This document shows positions 17,935-26,812 of a stretch of 64,000 nt of DNA, piece by piece (the first letter of the stretch is position 1; the number at the start of each line of letters is the position of its first letter). The notes below the pieces were generated by a model. The model did no database searches and was not told the origin of the DNA. It saw only the letters and a program-made list of their open reading frames with translations. A program made the position numbers and the translations under genes. The DNA is taken from positions 186,001-250,000 of the forward strand of contig CAWJGF010000010.1 of assembly GCA_963842335.1 (NCBI GenBank), written 5' to 3'. The stretch is from PALSA-600 sp963842335. GTDB lineage: Bacteria > Actinomycetota > Thermoleophilia > Gaiellales > Gaiellaceae.

Positions 17935-18073
17935 TCTGTGCCTCCTGATCGTGGGGTTCGTCCGTTCAGACGACAACGTCGAGTGAAACTCATCGCCGAC
18001 CGGTCGATGAATGTTGAGCGGGAGCCGGAACGCCTTCGCGGGGCGCGCGACAGTCCCCATCCTCCCCGGTGCC

Positions 18074-18385
18074 TCAGTCGAGCCGGAAGACCTCCACCAG
18101 GGCCGGCGGGCCGGCATCAGGCACTCGCTGCTCGAGGAAGTCGGCCATCGCGTCCTGCCAGCGGGCCGAGACATCCTGCGCGGCGAGATACCGGCCGGCA
18201 GCGGCGAGGTCATCCGCCTCGAAGTACCCGAACATCTGGTTGCCCTGACGGAAGATCGTGTAGTTGCGGATGCCTGCGCTGCGAAGGGCGTCGAGCATCT
18301 CCGGCCACACTTCTTGATGGGCCTGGACGTACTCGTCCGTCTTGTCGGCGCGGACGTTCAGGACAAACGCGGTTCGTTGGGTCAT
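18074..18385 (-). CDS. rhaM: L-rhamnose mutarotase
   Basis: A 103-residue protein, the normal length for RhaM, which interconverts alpha and beta anomers of L-rhamnose. Family residues include the N-terminal FVLNVRADKTDEYVQAHQEVW, shown here in part as VRADKTDEYVQAHQ, and the NYTIFRQGNQMFGYFE strand. ATG 18385 has GAGGAG upstream and is preferred to an earlier in-frame start. It lies just downstream of the isomerase gene in the same orientation and completes a rhamnose catabolic unit. Confidence 0.93.
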   Translation of the reverse strand: MTQRTAFVLNVRADKTDEYVQAHQEVWPEMLDALRSAGIRNYTIFRQGNQMFGYFEADDLAAAGRYLAAQDVSARWQDAMADFLEQRVPDAGPPALVEVFRLD

Positions 18386-18399
18386 GGCGACTCCTCGGT

Positions 18400-19557
18400 T
18401 CACAGTTGCTCGTAGGCGCTTTCGACAGAGACGGTGCTGCGCTCGCGGGCGAGCTCCGCCGCGTAGCCCCCCTCGCGAAACGCGGCCACGGGATCCTCCG
18501 CGACGCCCAGTTGCCGCCGTAGCCGGCCGAGCAGCGGGCGCACATCGGTCTCGAACGCTTCGAGCAACGCTCGATGGCCGCCGAGGACATCCCCGGCAGC
18601 CCGCGCCTCCGCGAGACGCTCCTCGTCCACGAGCAGCGCCTTCGCGTACGCCGTCTGGATGTTCATCACCGACTGGATCATCGCGTCGATCTTCCCCTCG
18701 ACGTTGTGAGACTGGTCGATCATGAACGCAACGTTCTCGGTGCCGCCCGAGGCAATCTCGCGCATGATTCGGAACAACTCGAACGGGTCGATCGACCCCA
18801 CGATGAGGTCGTCATCGGCGTACTTGCGATTGTTGAAATGGAAGCCGCCGAGCAACCCCTCCGCGAGGAGCACTGCGACGATCTGCTCGACGTTCGTTCC
18901 CTGCGGATGATGGCCCGTGTCGACGAGCACTTGCGCCTGCGCGCCGAGGCGCCTGCAGAGCATTGCGGCTGTCCCCCAGTCAGGGAGGTCGGTGCTGTAG
19001 AAGCTTGGCTCGAAGAACTTGTACTCGACCAGCAGTCGCATCCCCGGTGCGAGCAGGCCGTACAGCTCTTCCAGGCCTGCGGCGAGCCGCGAATGCCGGT
19101 CGCGCAGGTCGTCCTGGCCGGGGTAGTTCGTCCCATCGGCCAGCCACAGGCTGATGATCGTGGAACCGACCTGTTGCGCGATCTCGATGCACTCGCGGCA
19201 ATGGTCGAGCGCCTTGGCCCGCACCCGCGGATCGGGGTTGCAGATGCTTCCAAGCCGGTAGGCGTCGTCGCTGAACAGATTCGGGTTGATGGCCCCGATG
19301 CGAATCCCTCGCTCGGTGGCGTAGTCGCGGAGCGTCGGCCAGTCGGCGACGCGGTCCCACGGGATGTGCAGGGCGACCGAGGGACAGCAGCCGGTCAGGC
19401 GGTGCACGAGTGCGGCATCGTCGATCCGCTCCCGGACAGTGCGGGCCGCACCGGGCCAAGGGAAGACATGGAAGCGAGTCCCGGAGTTGCCATAGCCCCA
19501 CGACGGCGTCTCGATCTCGAGGGCCGCGACCTGTTCGAGAGCAGCGGTCTCAGTCAT
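18400..19557 (-). CDS. rhaI: L-rhamnose isomerase (RhaI type, TIM barrel)
   Basis: A 385-residue xylose-isomerase-like TIM-barrel enzyme related to the Pseudomonas-type L-rhamnose isomerase. It converts L-rhamnose to L-rhamnulose. Metal and substrate residues can be placed in LLVEYKFFEPSFYSTD (Glu), VLVDTGHHPQGTNVEQ (Asp, His), and FHFNNRKYADDDLIVG (His, Asp cluster). N-terminal ETPSWGYGNSGTRF is typical of this branch. It is divergent from the DeoR regulator, with the promoter region between, and followed by rhaM. Confidence 0.93.
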   Translation of the reverse strand: MTETAALEQVAALEIETPSWGYGNSGTRFHVFPWPGAARTVRERIDDAALVHRLTGCCPSVALHIPWDRVADWPTLRDYATERGIRIGAINPNLFSDDAYRLGSICNPDPRVRAKALDHCRECIEIAQQVGSTIISLWLADGTNYPGQDDLRDRHSRLAAGLEELYGLLAPGMRLLVEYKFFEPSFYSTDLPDWGTAAMLCRRLGAQAQVLVDTGHHPQGTNVEQIVAVLLAEGLLGGFHFNNRKYADDDLIVGSIDPFELFRIMREIASGGTENVAFMIDQSHNVEGKIDAMIQSVMNIQTAYAKALLVDEERLAEARAAGDVLGGHRALLEAFETDVRPLLGRLRRQLGVAEDPVAAFREGGYAAELARERSTVSVESAYEQL

Positions 19558-19601
19558 GCCCGCCAGTCTGACGCATTCACCACCTGATTTTCAAATCGAC
19601 T

Positions 19602-19633
19602 TTCGAATCAAGGATTTCGTAAGTAGCTTCGAA
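19602..19633. promoter_or_regulatory. Candidate operator sites of the rhamnose DeoR regulator
   Basis: The intergenic DNA between rhaI and the regulator is strikingly AT-rich for this genome and has two copies of the palindrome TTCGAA (19602-19607 and 19628-19633), 26 bp apart, just upstream of the -35 box at 19638. Placement suits a repressor acting on both promoters. Not shown experimentally. Confidence 0.4.
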
Positions 19634-19637
19634 GGTA

Positions 19638-19666
19638 TTGACTTGTCCGGCGCCTGGGCGTATCTT
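19638..19666 (+). promoter_or_regulatory. Sigma70-like promoter for the rhamnose regulator/operon
   Basis: TTGACT at 19638-19643 and TATCTT at 19661-19666 are separated by exactly 17 bp, a near-consensus housekeeping promoter. Transcription would begin around 19673. This makes ATG 19709 the first usable start for the regulator gene. Confidence 0.65.
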
Positions 19667-19708
19667 CGCGCAATCGACCGGGTTGACAACCTTTCACAGT
19701 CCGAGCGC

Positions 19709-20530
19709 ATGCAGCACGTGCTCCGCCTGCTCGAAACAAGAGACCACCTTCCGGTTGCGGAACTTTCGCAGACGTTCGCCGTTTCCGAGGTCACCGTCCG
19801 CAGCGACCTCACTGAGCTCGCACGACGCGGCCTCGTCGCGCGAATTCGCGGCGGGGTCCGGGCACTGCAGCGCGACGGGTCCGAGGTCGGCTTCGATCTG
19901 CGTCTACGTCTCGAGGTCGGGCGGAAACGTGCGATTGCACGGGCGGCGGCCGCAATGGTGTCCGAAGGCGAGGCCGTCGCACTGGACGCGAGCACGACTG
20001 CGTACTACCTCGCGCTCGAGCTCCGCGCGAAGCGCGAGCTTGTCGTCGTGACCAACGGCCTGCTCGTTGCGACCGCGCTCGCCGACGCCCCGGGAATCAG
20101 CGTGATCGTGACCGGCGGGATGCTCCGGCTGTCGGCGATGTCGCTCGTGGGCGATCTCGGTGCGGACGTGCTCCGCACGACGAGGATCAACAAGGGCTTC
20201 CTCGGCGCGCGCGGTTTGAGCGTGTCGCGCGGACTGATGGACCTCAATCCGGACGAGGTGCGCATCAAGCAGGAGATGGCCGATGCCTGCGAGCAGGTGT
20301 ACGGGATCTTCGACGGCACCAAGTGGCACCGGAGTGCGCTACTTGCCTTCGTCTCGGTCGAAGAGCTCGCGGGAATCGTCACCGATTCGAGCGCCCCGAC
20401 GGCCGAAGTCGAGGCATGGCGTGCAGCGGGAGTCGACGTCATGGTCGTCGATCCGGGACCGCCGGAGCCGCCGCCGCTCCGTCCACGCGATCTCAGGCGC
20501 GCTGTTCGGAACGACGAGGGGGCGAGCTGA
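19709..20530 (+). CDS. DeoR/GlpR family transcriptional regulator of rhamnose use
   Basis: A 273-residue sugar-operon regulator. The N-terminal winged helix (HVLRLLETRDHLPVAELSQ, then SEVTVRSDLTELARRGLV) binds DNA. The C-terminal phosphosugar-sensing domain carries VALDASTTAYYLALEL and the GGMLRLSAMSLVGD segment. I start it at ATG 19709, downstream of the promoter. A longer frame beginning at 19556 would place the promoter inside the gene and gives an untypical N-terminus. It overlaps the kinase gene by one base (TGATG), so regulator and operon are co-transcribed. Confidence 0.85.
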   Translation: MQHVLRLLETRDHLPVAELSQTFAVSEVTVRSDLTELARRGLVARIRGGVRALQRDGSEVGFDLRLRLEVGRKRAIARAAAAMVSEGEAVALDASTTAYYLALELRAKRELVVVTNGLLVATALADAPGISVIVTGGMLRLSAMSLVGDLGADVLRTTRINKGFLGARGLSVSRGLMDLNPDEVRIKQEMADACEQVYGIFDGTKWHRSALLAFVSVEELAGIVTDSSAPTAEVEAWRAAGVDVMVVDPGPPEPPPLRPRDLRRAVRNDEGAS

Positions 20531-22017
20531 TGGCGACGCTCGCCGCGGTCGATCTCGGCGCGCAGAGCGGGCGGGTGGCGGTCGGGAGGTTCGACGGCGA
20601 GCGGCTGGGCGTCACCGAGGTCCACCGTTTCCCGAACGTGCCGGTCCGCGTCCGCGACACGCTGAACTGGGACATCCTTCGCGTCTACCGCGATGTACTC
20701 GACGGTCTCGGGGCCGCCGCGCGCGAAGCCGGTCACGTCGACTCGGTCGCGGTCGATTCGTGGGGCGTCGACTTCGCGCTGATCGACGCCAAGGGCAGCC
20801 TCGTTCAGAACCCTGTCCACTACCGCGACGCCCGACGTGCGCGCGCGATGGACGGCGTGCTCGCCCGCGTCCCCGCCCGCGAGCTGTACGACCGAACGGG
20901 AATTCAGCTCATGCCTATCAACACGGTGTTCGAGCTCGGTGCGATGGCTGCCCAAGACGACCCGGCTCTCGACGGCGCGAAGACGCTTCTGCTCATTCCC
21001 GATCTCGTGCACTACTGGCTCTGCGGCGCAACCACGTCCGAGCTCACGAACGCCACCACGACGCAGTGCTTCGACCCCCATACCGGTAGCTGGGCGCTCG
21101 ACCTCCTCGAGCGTCTCGACGTGCCGACACAGCTGCTGCCGGAGATCGTCCAGCCGGGTACGCCGCTCGCGCGACTTGGCGCTGCCGTCTCGGAAGAGAC
21201 GGGGATGGGCGATGCCGAGGTCGTCGCGGTCGCGACGCACGACACCGGTTCCGCCGTTGCCGCCATCCCGTTCCGGCAGTCCGATGCAGTCTTCATCAGC
21301 GTGGGGACCTGGTCGCTTGTCGGTCTCGAGGTCAGCGAGCCTGTGATTACGGACGCCGCGTTCGCCGCGAACCTCACGAACGAAGGCGGCATGGCCGGGA
21401 CCTTCCGGCTGCTGAGGAATGTCACTGGGCTGTGGCTGATCCACGAGTGCCGCCGGGTGTGGGCGCAGGCAGGACATGAGTACTCGTTCGATCAGCTCGT
21501 GGCGCTTGCGAAGGATGCGCCCGCCCTGCACTCGTTCATCGACCCCAACGACGCGGCCTTCGGCGAGCCCGGCGACATGCCCGCCCGTGTGCGTGCTTTC
21601 TGCGCCCACACCGGCCAGCCGGAGCCTGGTGATCCGGGTGCGATCGTGCGCTGCATCCTGGAGAGCTTGGCGCTGAAGCACGCGCAGACGATCGACATGC
21701 TTGCGGCTGTCACCGGCACATCGCCGAGCGAGATCCACGTCGTCGGCGGGGGCGCACGCAACGAACTGCTCTGCCGCTGGACGGCCGACGCAGCCGGCTT
21801 GCCGGCGGTCGTCGGGCCTGAGGAGGCGACTCTGCTCGGGAACCTGATCGTGCAGGCGATGGCACTCGGCGAGATCTCATCGCTCGCGGAGGCCCGAGAC
21901 GTCATTCGCGCCTCGTTCGTGCCGACGACCCACGACCCGCACGACACATCCGACTGGCAGGAAGCCAGAGAGCGCTTCGCCGCCGTCACGCTCCCGACGC
22001 TGGAGGTCCCGACATGA
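20530..22017 (+). CDS. rhaB: Rhamnulokinase
   Basis: A 495-residue FGGY-family kinase that phosphorylates L-rhamnulose to rhamnulose-1-phosphate. N-terminal phosphate-binding motif AVDLGAQSGRVAVGRFDG; substrate residues around DSWGVDFALID; second ATP-binding domain motif ISVGTWSLVGLEVSEP; the C-terminal FGGY signature region is HVVGGGARNELLCRWTADAA. Length fits RhaB. Start coupled to the regulator stop and end coupled to the aldolase gene by ATGA. Confidence 0.93.
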   Translation: MATLAAVDLGAQSGRVAVGRFDGERLGVTEVHRFPNVPVRVRDTLNWDILRVYRDVLDGLGAAAREAGHVDSVAVDSWGVDFALIDAKGSLVQNPVHYRDARRARAMDGVLARVPARELYDRTGIQLMPINTVFELGAMAAQDDPALDGAKTLLLIPDLVHYWLCGATTSELTNATTTQCFDPHTGSWALDLLERLDVPTQLLPEIVQPGTPLARLGAAVSEETGMGDAEVVAVATHDTGSAVAAIPFRQSDAVFISVGTWSLVGLEVSEPVITDAAFAANLTNEGGMAGTFRLLRNVTGLWLIHECRRVWAQAGHEYSFDQLVALAKDAPALHSFIDPNDAAFGEPGDMPARVRAFCAHTGQPEPGDPGAIVRCILESLALKHAQTIDMLAAVTGTSPSEIHVVGGGARNELLCRWTADAAGLPAVVGPEEATLLGNLIVQAMALGEISSLAEARDVIRASFVPTTHDPHDTSDWQEARERFAAVTLPTLEVPT

Positions 22018-24125
22018 GCGAGCTCATCGGTGCACTGAACGGAATCCCGGCGCCCGCGGATCGTTGGGACGGCCCGAACGCTGGCGACGGTGTGCTGGCG
22101 CTGCTCGTCTACCGGTCTAACCTGCTCGGCGCCGATCGCGCTCTGGCAAACCAGGGCGGCGGAAATACGTCCTCGAAAGAGATGATCGTCGACCATTCCG
22201 GGCGTGAGCAGCGCGTGCTTTGGGTCAAGGGCTCCGGCACCGACCTCGCTTCGATCACGGCCGCCGGCTTCCCGGGGCTTCGTCTCGACGAGATCCTGCC
22301 GCTGCGCGAGCGCGAGTCGATGGACGACGCCACGATGGTCGACTACCTGCTCCGCTGCGGGCTGACGCCGACCCAGCCCCGGCCGTCGATCGAGACCCTG
22401 CTGCACGCGTTCATCCCGGCAACGCACGTCGATCACACGCACCCCGACGCGATCATCGCGCTGACCTCGTCTCCGGATGGCCGCGACCTCGCTGAAGAGG
22501 CATTCGGGGAGGAGGCTGTCTGGCTCGACTATCAGCGGCCTGGGTTCGACATGTCGAAACGGATCGCAGAGCTGCTCGAAGCGAATCCATCAGCTCGTGC
22601 CGTCCTGCTCGAGAAGCACGGCCTCGTGACGTGGGGCGAGACACCCGAGGAGAGCTATCGCGGCACCATCGAGTTCGTCACTCGCGCCGTCAGCGCGATC
22701 GAAAGCGCCGGTGGCGCGCGGTTCGGCCTCGGTGGCGCGAAGGTCGCGGCGCTCGGAGAGGACGACGCCAAAGCACTGCTCTCGCAGACGCTTCCCGCAC
22801 TCCGCGGTGCGCTGCTCGCGGACGCGGACGGCGTTGTGCTCGAGGTTGACCAGAGTCCTGAGGCAGTTGCATTCGCGTCATCGGCTCGCGCGCCGGAGGT
22901 GAGTCAGATCGGAGCGCCTTGCCCGGATCACCTCATCAACACCAAGCACAAGCCGCTCGTCGTGCAGTTCGACCCAGACTCCGATGACGCGGCCGCTCTA
23001 TCCGGCGCGTTCAGAAACGGCGTCGAGGAATATGCGGCGTGGTACCGCTCGTACTACGAGGCCAATCTCGACGACGAAACGCGCCGGTTTCCGATCGACC
23101 CGGCCGGCCCGCGCGTCGTGCTCGTCCCCGGCGTCGGAGTGGTCACCGCAGGCCCGGACGCGGGTAAAGCTCGCTTCGCCCGCGATCTGTATCGCCGTGC
23201 GATCGCGGTCGAGGACACCGCCGACGCACTCGGCGGCTTCCGCTCATTGAGCGAAAGCGAGGCGTTCGCGATCGAGTACTGGCCGCTGGAGCGCTACAAG
23301 CTCGCGCAGGCTCCGCCTCGCGGCGAGCTCTCCGGTCGGGTCGCGCTCATCACCGGTGGGGCGAGTGGAATCGGCCGCGCTACCGCGCGCCTGCTCGCAG
23401 CCCGCGGCGCGCACGTCGTGGTCGCGGATCGCAACGTCGCGGGCGTCGAGGAAGTGGCGGACGAACTGACGACCAGCTTCGGCGCGCGTCGCGCTCTTGC
23501 CGTCTCCGTCGACGTCACGAGCGAGGACGCTGTCGCCGAGATGACGCGGCGCGCGGTGCTCGAATACGGCGGCGTCGACATCCTCGTCGCATCGGCGGGT
23601 CTCGCGACGAGCGCGCCGATCACCGAGACCACACTTGCGGACTGGGAGCAGAACTACGCCGTGCTCGCACGTGGCACGTTCCTCGCCGCACGAGAGACGT
23701 TCCGCGTGCTGCTCGAGCAAGGGCGCGGCGGGTCGCTCGTCTTCGTCGCGTCGAAGAACGCGCTTGTCGCCGGTGCGAACGCAGCGGCATACTCCTCGGC
23801 CAAGGCCGCCACGCTGCACCTCGCGCGCTGTCTTGCGGAGGAGGGCGGCCCCCACGGGATCCGCGTCAACACCGTCAACCCGGATGCCGTCATTCAAGGC
23901 TCGAGCATCTGGTCGTCCGACTGGAAAGCCGAGCGCGCGAGCACCTACGGCGTCGGCGAGGACGAACTGCAGACCTTCTACCAAGCCCGCACGAAGCTCG
24001 GCGTCGCCGTGCTGCCCGAAGACGTTGCCGAGGCGATCGCGTTCTTCGCGGGACCGCGCTCGGCCAAGTCGACGGGAAACATCCTCAATGTCGACGGCGG
24101 GGTCACCGCCGCCTACCCCCGGTAG
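22014..24125 (+). CDS. rhaEW: Bifunctional rhamnulose-1-phosphate aldolase / lactaldehyde dehydrogenase (SDR)
   Basis: A 703-residue fusion. Residues about 1-400 are a class II aldolase (zinc ligands in AFIPATHVDHTHPDAIIAL, later VLLEKHGLVTWGE) that splits rhamnulose-1-phosphate into DHAP and L-lactaldehyde. Residues about 435-703 are a short-chain dehydrogenase (ALITGGASGIGRATARLLAA; catalytic YSSAKAATLHLA; C-terminal STGNILNVDGGVTAAYPR) that oxidises the lactaldehyde. The same fusion is known in many rhamnose operons (Bacillus YuxG type). Starts by a 4-base overlap with rhaB. Confidence 0.93.
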   Translation: MSELIGALNGIPAPADRWDGPNAGDGVLALLVYRSNLLGADRALANQGGGNTSSKEMIVDHSGREQRVLWVKGSGTDLASITAAGFPGLRLDEILPLRERESMDDATMVDYLLRCGLTPTQPRPSIETLLHAFIPATHVDHTHPDAIIALTSSPDGRDLAEEAFGEEAVWLDYQRPGFDMSKRIAELLEANPSARAVLLEKHGLVTWGETPEESYRGTIEFVTRAVSAIESAGGARFGLGGAKVAALGEDDAKALLSQTLPALRGALLADADGVVLEVDQSPEAVAFASSARAPEVSQIGAPCPDHLINTKHKPLVVQFDPDSDDAAALSGAFRNGVEEYAAWYRSYYEANLDDETRRFPIDPAGPRVVLVPGVGVVTAGPDAGKARFARDLYRRAIAVEDTADALGGFRSLSESEAFAIEYWPLERYKLAQAPPRGELSGRVALITGGASGIGRATARLLAARGAHVVVADRNVAGVEEVADELTTSFGARRALAVSVDVTSEDAVAEMTRRAVLEYGGVDILVASAGLATSAPITETTLADWEQNYAVLARGTFLAARETFRVLLEQGRGGSLVFVASKNALVAGANAAAYSSAKAATLHLARCLAEEGGPHGIRVNTVNPDAVIQGSSIWSSDWKAERASTYGVGEDELQTFYQARTKLGVAVLPEDVAEAIAFFAGPRSAKSTGNILNVDGGVTAAYPR

Positions 24126-24207
24126 TGCGAAGGAGGCGCACCGTCCACCGGCTCGTCCGTCCAACCCCCCGCTCATGAATCCTGAACCCAAGCGAAAGGA
24201 ACGATCC

Positions 24208-25224
24208 ATGCACAAGCGCAACTGGGCGGTCGTCGCAGCCGTCCTGCTGGTGGCAAGCGTCGCCGTCACGGCCGCGCTCGCCGCCACGAGCCGCCTTTCG
24301 GCCGGCAAGACCTACTACTACATCCCGAAAGACACGCTGAACCCGTACGAGGTGATCGCCGACCATGGCGGCAAGCTCGCCCTGACGTCGCTCGGTGATA
24401 CGCAGGTCGTCTCATCGGGGACCGAGGACACCGCGGCCGCCCAACAGCCCGCGATTCAGGCAGCGATTCAGGCGCATGCTGCCGGCATCGTCATCGCCGG
24501 CAACGATCCGCAGGCGGTTTGTCCCGCACTGAAGCAGGCCGAGGCACAGGGCACCAAGGTTGTCGCGTTCGACTCCGACGTCAACTGCCGCCAGCTGTTC
24601 ATCAACCAGGCTGACACGGCGACCATCGGACGGAGCCAGGTTCAGCTGCTGGCGAAGCTGATGCACTACAAGGGCCAGTTCGCGATCCTGTCGGCGGCTT
24701 CGACAGCGACGAACCAGAACGCCTGGATCAAGTACATGAAGCTCGAGCTGAAGAAGCCCGTCTACAAGAACATGAAGCTCGTGAAGATCTACTACGGCAA
24801 CGACAACCCGGCGCAGTCACGGCAGGCGACGGTAAGCATGCTGCAGGCGTACCCGAACCTCAAGGGGATCGAGTCGCCCACGACGGTCGGCATCTCCTCG
24901 GCCGCGCAGTACCTCTCGACCTCGAAGTACAAGAAGACGGTCGCGTTGACCGGTCTCGGACTGCCGAGCCAGATGAAGAAGTACGTCCACAACGGCACCG
25001 TGACGGCGTTCGCACTCTGGAATCCCGAGGATCTCGGGTACCTCGCGGGCTACGCAGTCTCGGCGCTCGCGAACGGCACGATCAAGGGCAACGTCGGCGA
25101 GAAGTTCAAGGCCGGCAAGCTCGGGAGCTACACGATCATCAAGGGATCGGACGGTCGCCCGCAGGTGATCCTCGGGCCGCCGTACACCTTCACGATCAAG
25201 AACGTCGACAAGTTCAACTTCTAA
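24208..25224 (+). CDS. rhaS: Rhamnose ABC transporter substrate-binding protein
   Basis: A 338-residue periplasmic-binding-protein type I (ribose/xylose family) with Sec signal peptide (MHKRNWAVVAAVLLVASVAV, cleavage after ALA at about 28). Ligand-binding segments include GIVIAGNDPQAVCPALKQAE and VVAFDSDVNCRQLFINQAD. AAAGGA lies 7 bases before ATG 24208; an ATG 11 codons earlier lacks such a site. No lipobox cysteine is seen after the signal peptide, unlike most Gram-positive binding proteins. It precedes the ATPase and two permeases, separated by a stable hairpin. Confidence 0.92.
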   Translation: MHKRNWAVVAAVLLVASVAVTAALAATSRLSAGKTYYYIPKDTLNPYEVIADHGGKLALTSLGDTQVVSSGTEDTAAAQQPAIQAAIQAHAAGIVIAGNDPQAVCPALKQAEAQGTKVVAFDSDVNCRQLFINQADTATIGRSQVQLLAKLMHYKGQFAILSAASTATNQNAWIKYMKLELKKPVYKNMKLVKIYYGNDNPAQSRQATVSMLQAYPNLKGIESPTTVGISSAAQYLSTSKYKKTVALTGLGLPSQMKKYVHNGTVTAFALWNPEDLGYLAGYAVSALANGTIKGNVGEKFKAGKLGSYTIIKGSDGRPQVILGPPYTFTIKNVDKFNF

Positions 25225-25255
25225 GGACGAACGTCCACGACTGAAGGAAGCAGAG

Positions 25256-25286
25256 GAGGGGGCGCCGCATCGAGCGGCGCCCCCTC
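25256..25286 (+). terminator. Intercistronic hairpin (attenuating terminator) after the binding protein gene
   Basis: Perfect 13-bp stem (GAGGGGGCGCCGC and complement) with an ATCGA loop, 31 bp after rhaS and 11 bp before rhaT. Such structures often give partial termination and 3' end protection so that the binding protein is made in excess over membrane components. Confidence 0.75.
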
Positions 25287-25297
25287 GCTGTGACCCC

Positions 25298-26812
25298 TTG
25301 ACGACAGCCCAACCCGCAACGGTCCTCGCACTCGAACACGCCGAGAAGAGCTTCGGCGCGGTTCATGCGCTCGAGGACGGCGACATCACGCTCTTTGCCG
25401 GTGAGGTGCACGGCCTCGTCGGCGAGAACGGCGCAGGCAAGTCGACGCTCGTGAAGATCCTCGCCGGCGTGCACCGTCCCGACGCCGGCCGGCTTCTCGT
25501 GGACGGCGAGGACGCGATCTTCGATACCGCGAAACAGTCGCAGGCAGCCGGGATCGCGATCATCTTCCAGGAGCCGACGCTCTTCCCCGATCTGAGCGTC
25601 GCCGAGAACCTCTTCGTCGGTGTCCAGCCGCTGAAGCGCTTTCGTCGCATCGACGGGCGGCGGATGCGGCGCGAGGCAAATCAGGTCTTCGAGCAGCTCG
25701 GCGTTCGGATCGATCCGGACAGGCCGGCTCGCGGGCTCTCGATCGCCGATCAGCAGCTCGTCGAGATCGCCAAGGCGTTGACGACGAACGCGCGGGTCAT
25801 CGTCATGGATGAGCCGACAGCGGCGCTGACGACGAGTGAAGTCGCGCGGCTGTTCGGGATTGTCGAGACGTTGCGAGCTCGGGGAGCCTCGGTGCTCTTC
25901 GTCTCCCACCGTCTCGAGGAGATCTTTGCCATCTGCCAGCGCGTCACGGTCATGCGTGATGGCCGCCACGTGCTGACGAAGCCGACCGGCGAGCTCACCA
26001 TTCAGTCGATCATCAGAGCCATGGTCGGGCGTGACATGGACGCGCTGTTCCCGAAGGTGCCGAGCGAGCCGGGTCGCGTGGTCCTGACGGTCGATCGGCT
26101 GACGCGGGAGGGCGTCTTCACCGACGTTTCGTTCGATGTGCGGAGCGGAGAAATCGTCGCCCTCGCAGGTCTCGTCGGCGCCGGCAGGACGGAGGTGGCG
26201 CGCGCGATCTTCGGGATCGATCGCTGGGATGCGGGCTCGATCGAGATCGAAGGCAGGCGCCTGCGGCCCGGATCGCCGACGGCCGCGATGGCGGCCGGCG
26301 TCGCGCTCGTCCCTGAGGACCGGCGTCAGCAGGGGCTCGTGATGGATTTCTCGATCGAGCGAAACATCGTGCTCGCTTCGCTCGACAGTGTTCGGCGAGC
26401 GGGACTCATCCCGCGAGGGGCCGAGCGGAGCTTCGCGAAGGACTGGGCGCTGCGGCTCCAGTTGAAGTACGGCAACCTGCGGAATCCCGTCTGGACGCTC
26501 TCCGGCGGCAACCAGCAGAAGGCCGTGCTCGCCAAGTGGCTCGCCCGGAAACCGAGGCTGCTGATCGTCGACGAGCCGACGCGCGGCATCGACGTCGGCA
26601 CGAAGGCGGAGGTGCACCGGCTGCTCTCCGAGCTTGCAGCGCAGGGTGTCGCTGTCCTGATGATCTCCTCCGAGCTCCCCGAGGTTCTGGGGATGGCCGA
26701 CCGCATCATCGTCCTCTTCGAAGGTCGCGTCATGCGCGAATTCGCGCGGTCCGAAGCGGACGAGCAATCGATCATGCACGCAGCCACCGGCATCGTCGAG
26801 GAGGTCGCGTGA
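25298..26812 (+). CDS. rhaT: Rhamnose ABC transporter ATP-binding protein (double ATPase)
   Basis: A 504-residue protein with two ABC ATPase domains, as in the ribose/rhamnose CUT2 class. First Walker A GENGAGKSTLVKIL near residues 44-57, with Walker B VIVMDEPTAAL; second half has a degenerate Walker A (GLVGAGRTEVARAIFG), signature LSGGNQQKAVLAKWLA and Walker B LLIVDEPTRGID. It powers sugar import through the two permeases downstream. The start is a TTG with no clear ribosome-binding site, and it lies right behind the hairpin. Confidence 0.93.
   Translation: MTTAQPATVLALEHAEKSFGAVHALEDGDITLFAGEVHGLVGENGAGKSTLVKILAGVHRPDAGRLLVDGEDAIFDTAKQSQAAGIAIIFQEPTLFPDLSVAENLFVGVQPLKRFRRIDGRRMRREANQVFEQLGVRIDPDRPARGLSIADQQLVEIAKALTTNARVIVMDEPTAALTTSEVARLFGIVETLRARGASVLFVSHRLEEIFAICQRVTVMRDGRHVLTKPTGELTIQSIIRAMVGRDMDALFPKVPSEPGRVVLTVDRLTREGVFTDVSFDVRSGEIVALAGLVGAGRTEVARAIFGIDRWDAGSIEIEGRRLRPGSPTAAMAAGVALVPEDRRQQGLVMDFSIERNIVLASLDSVRRAGLIPRGAERSFAKDWALRLQLKYGNLRNPVWTLSGGNQQKAVLAKWLARKPRLLIVDEPTRGIDVGTKAEVHRLLSELAAQGVAVLMISSELPEVLGMADRIIVLFEGRVMREFARSEADEQSIMHAATGIVEEVA

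Noticed and set aside
20005..21738. 577-codon minus-strand frame opposite the regulator and kinase
   Set aside because: Shadow frame, no recognised motif and opposite genes with clear families.
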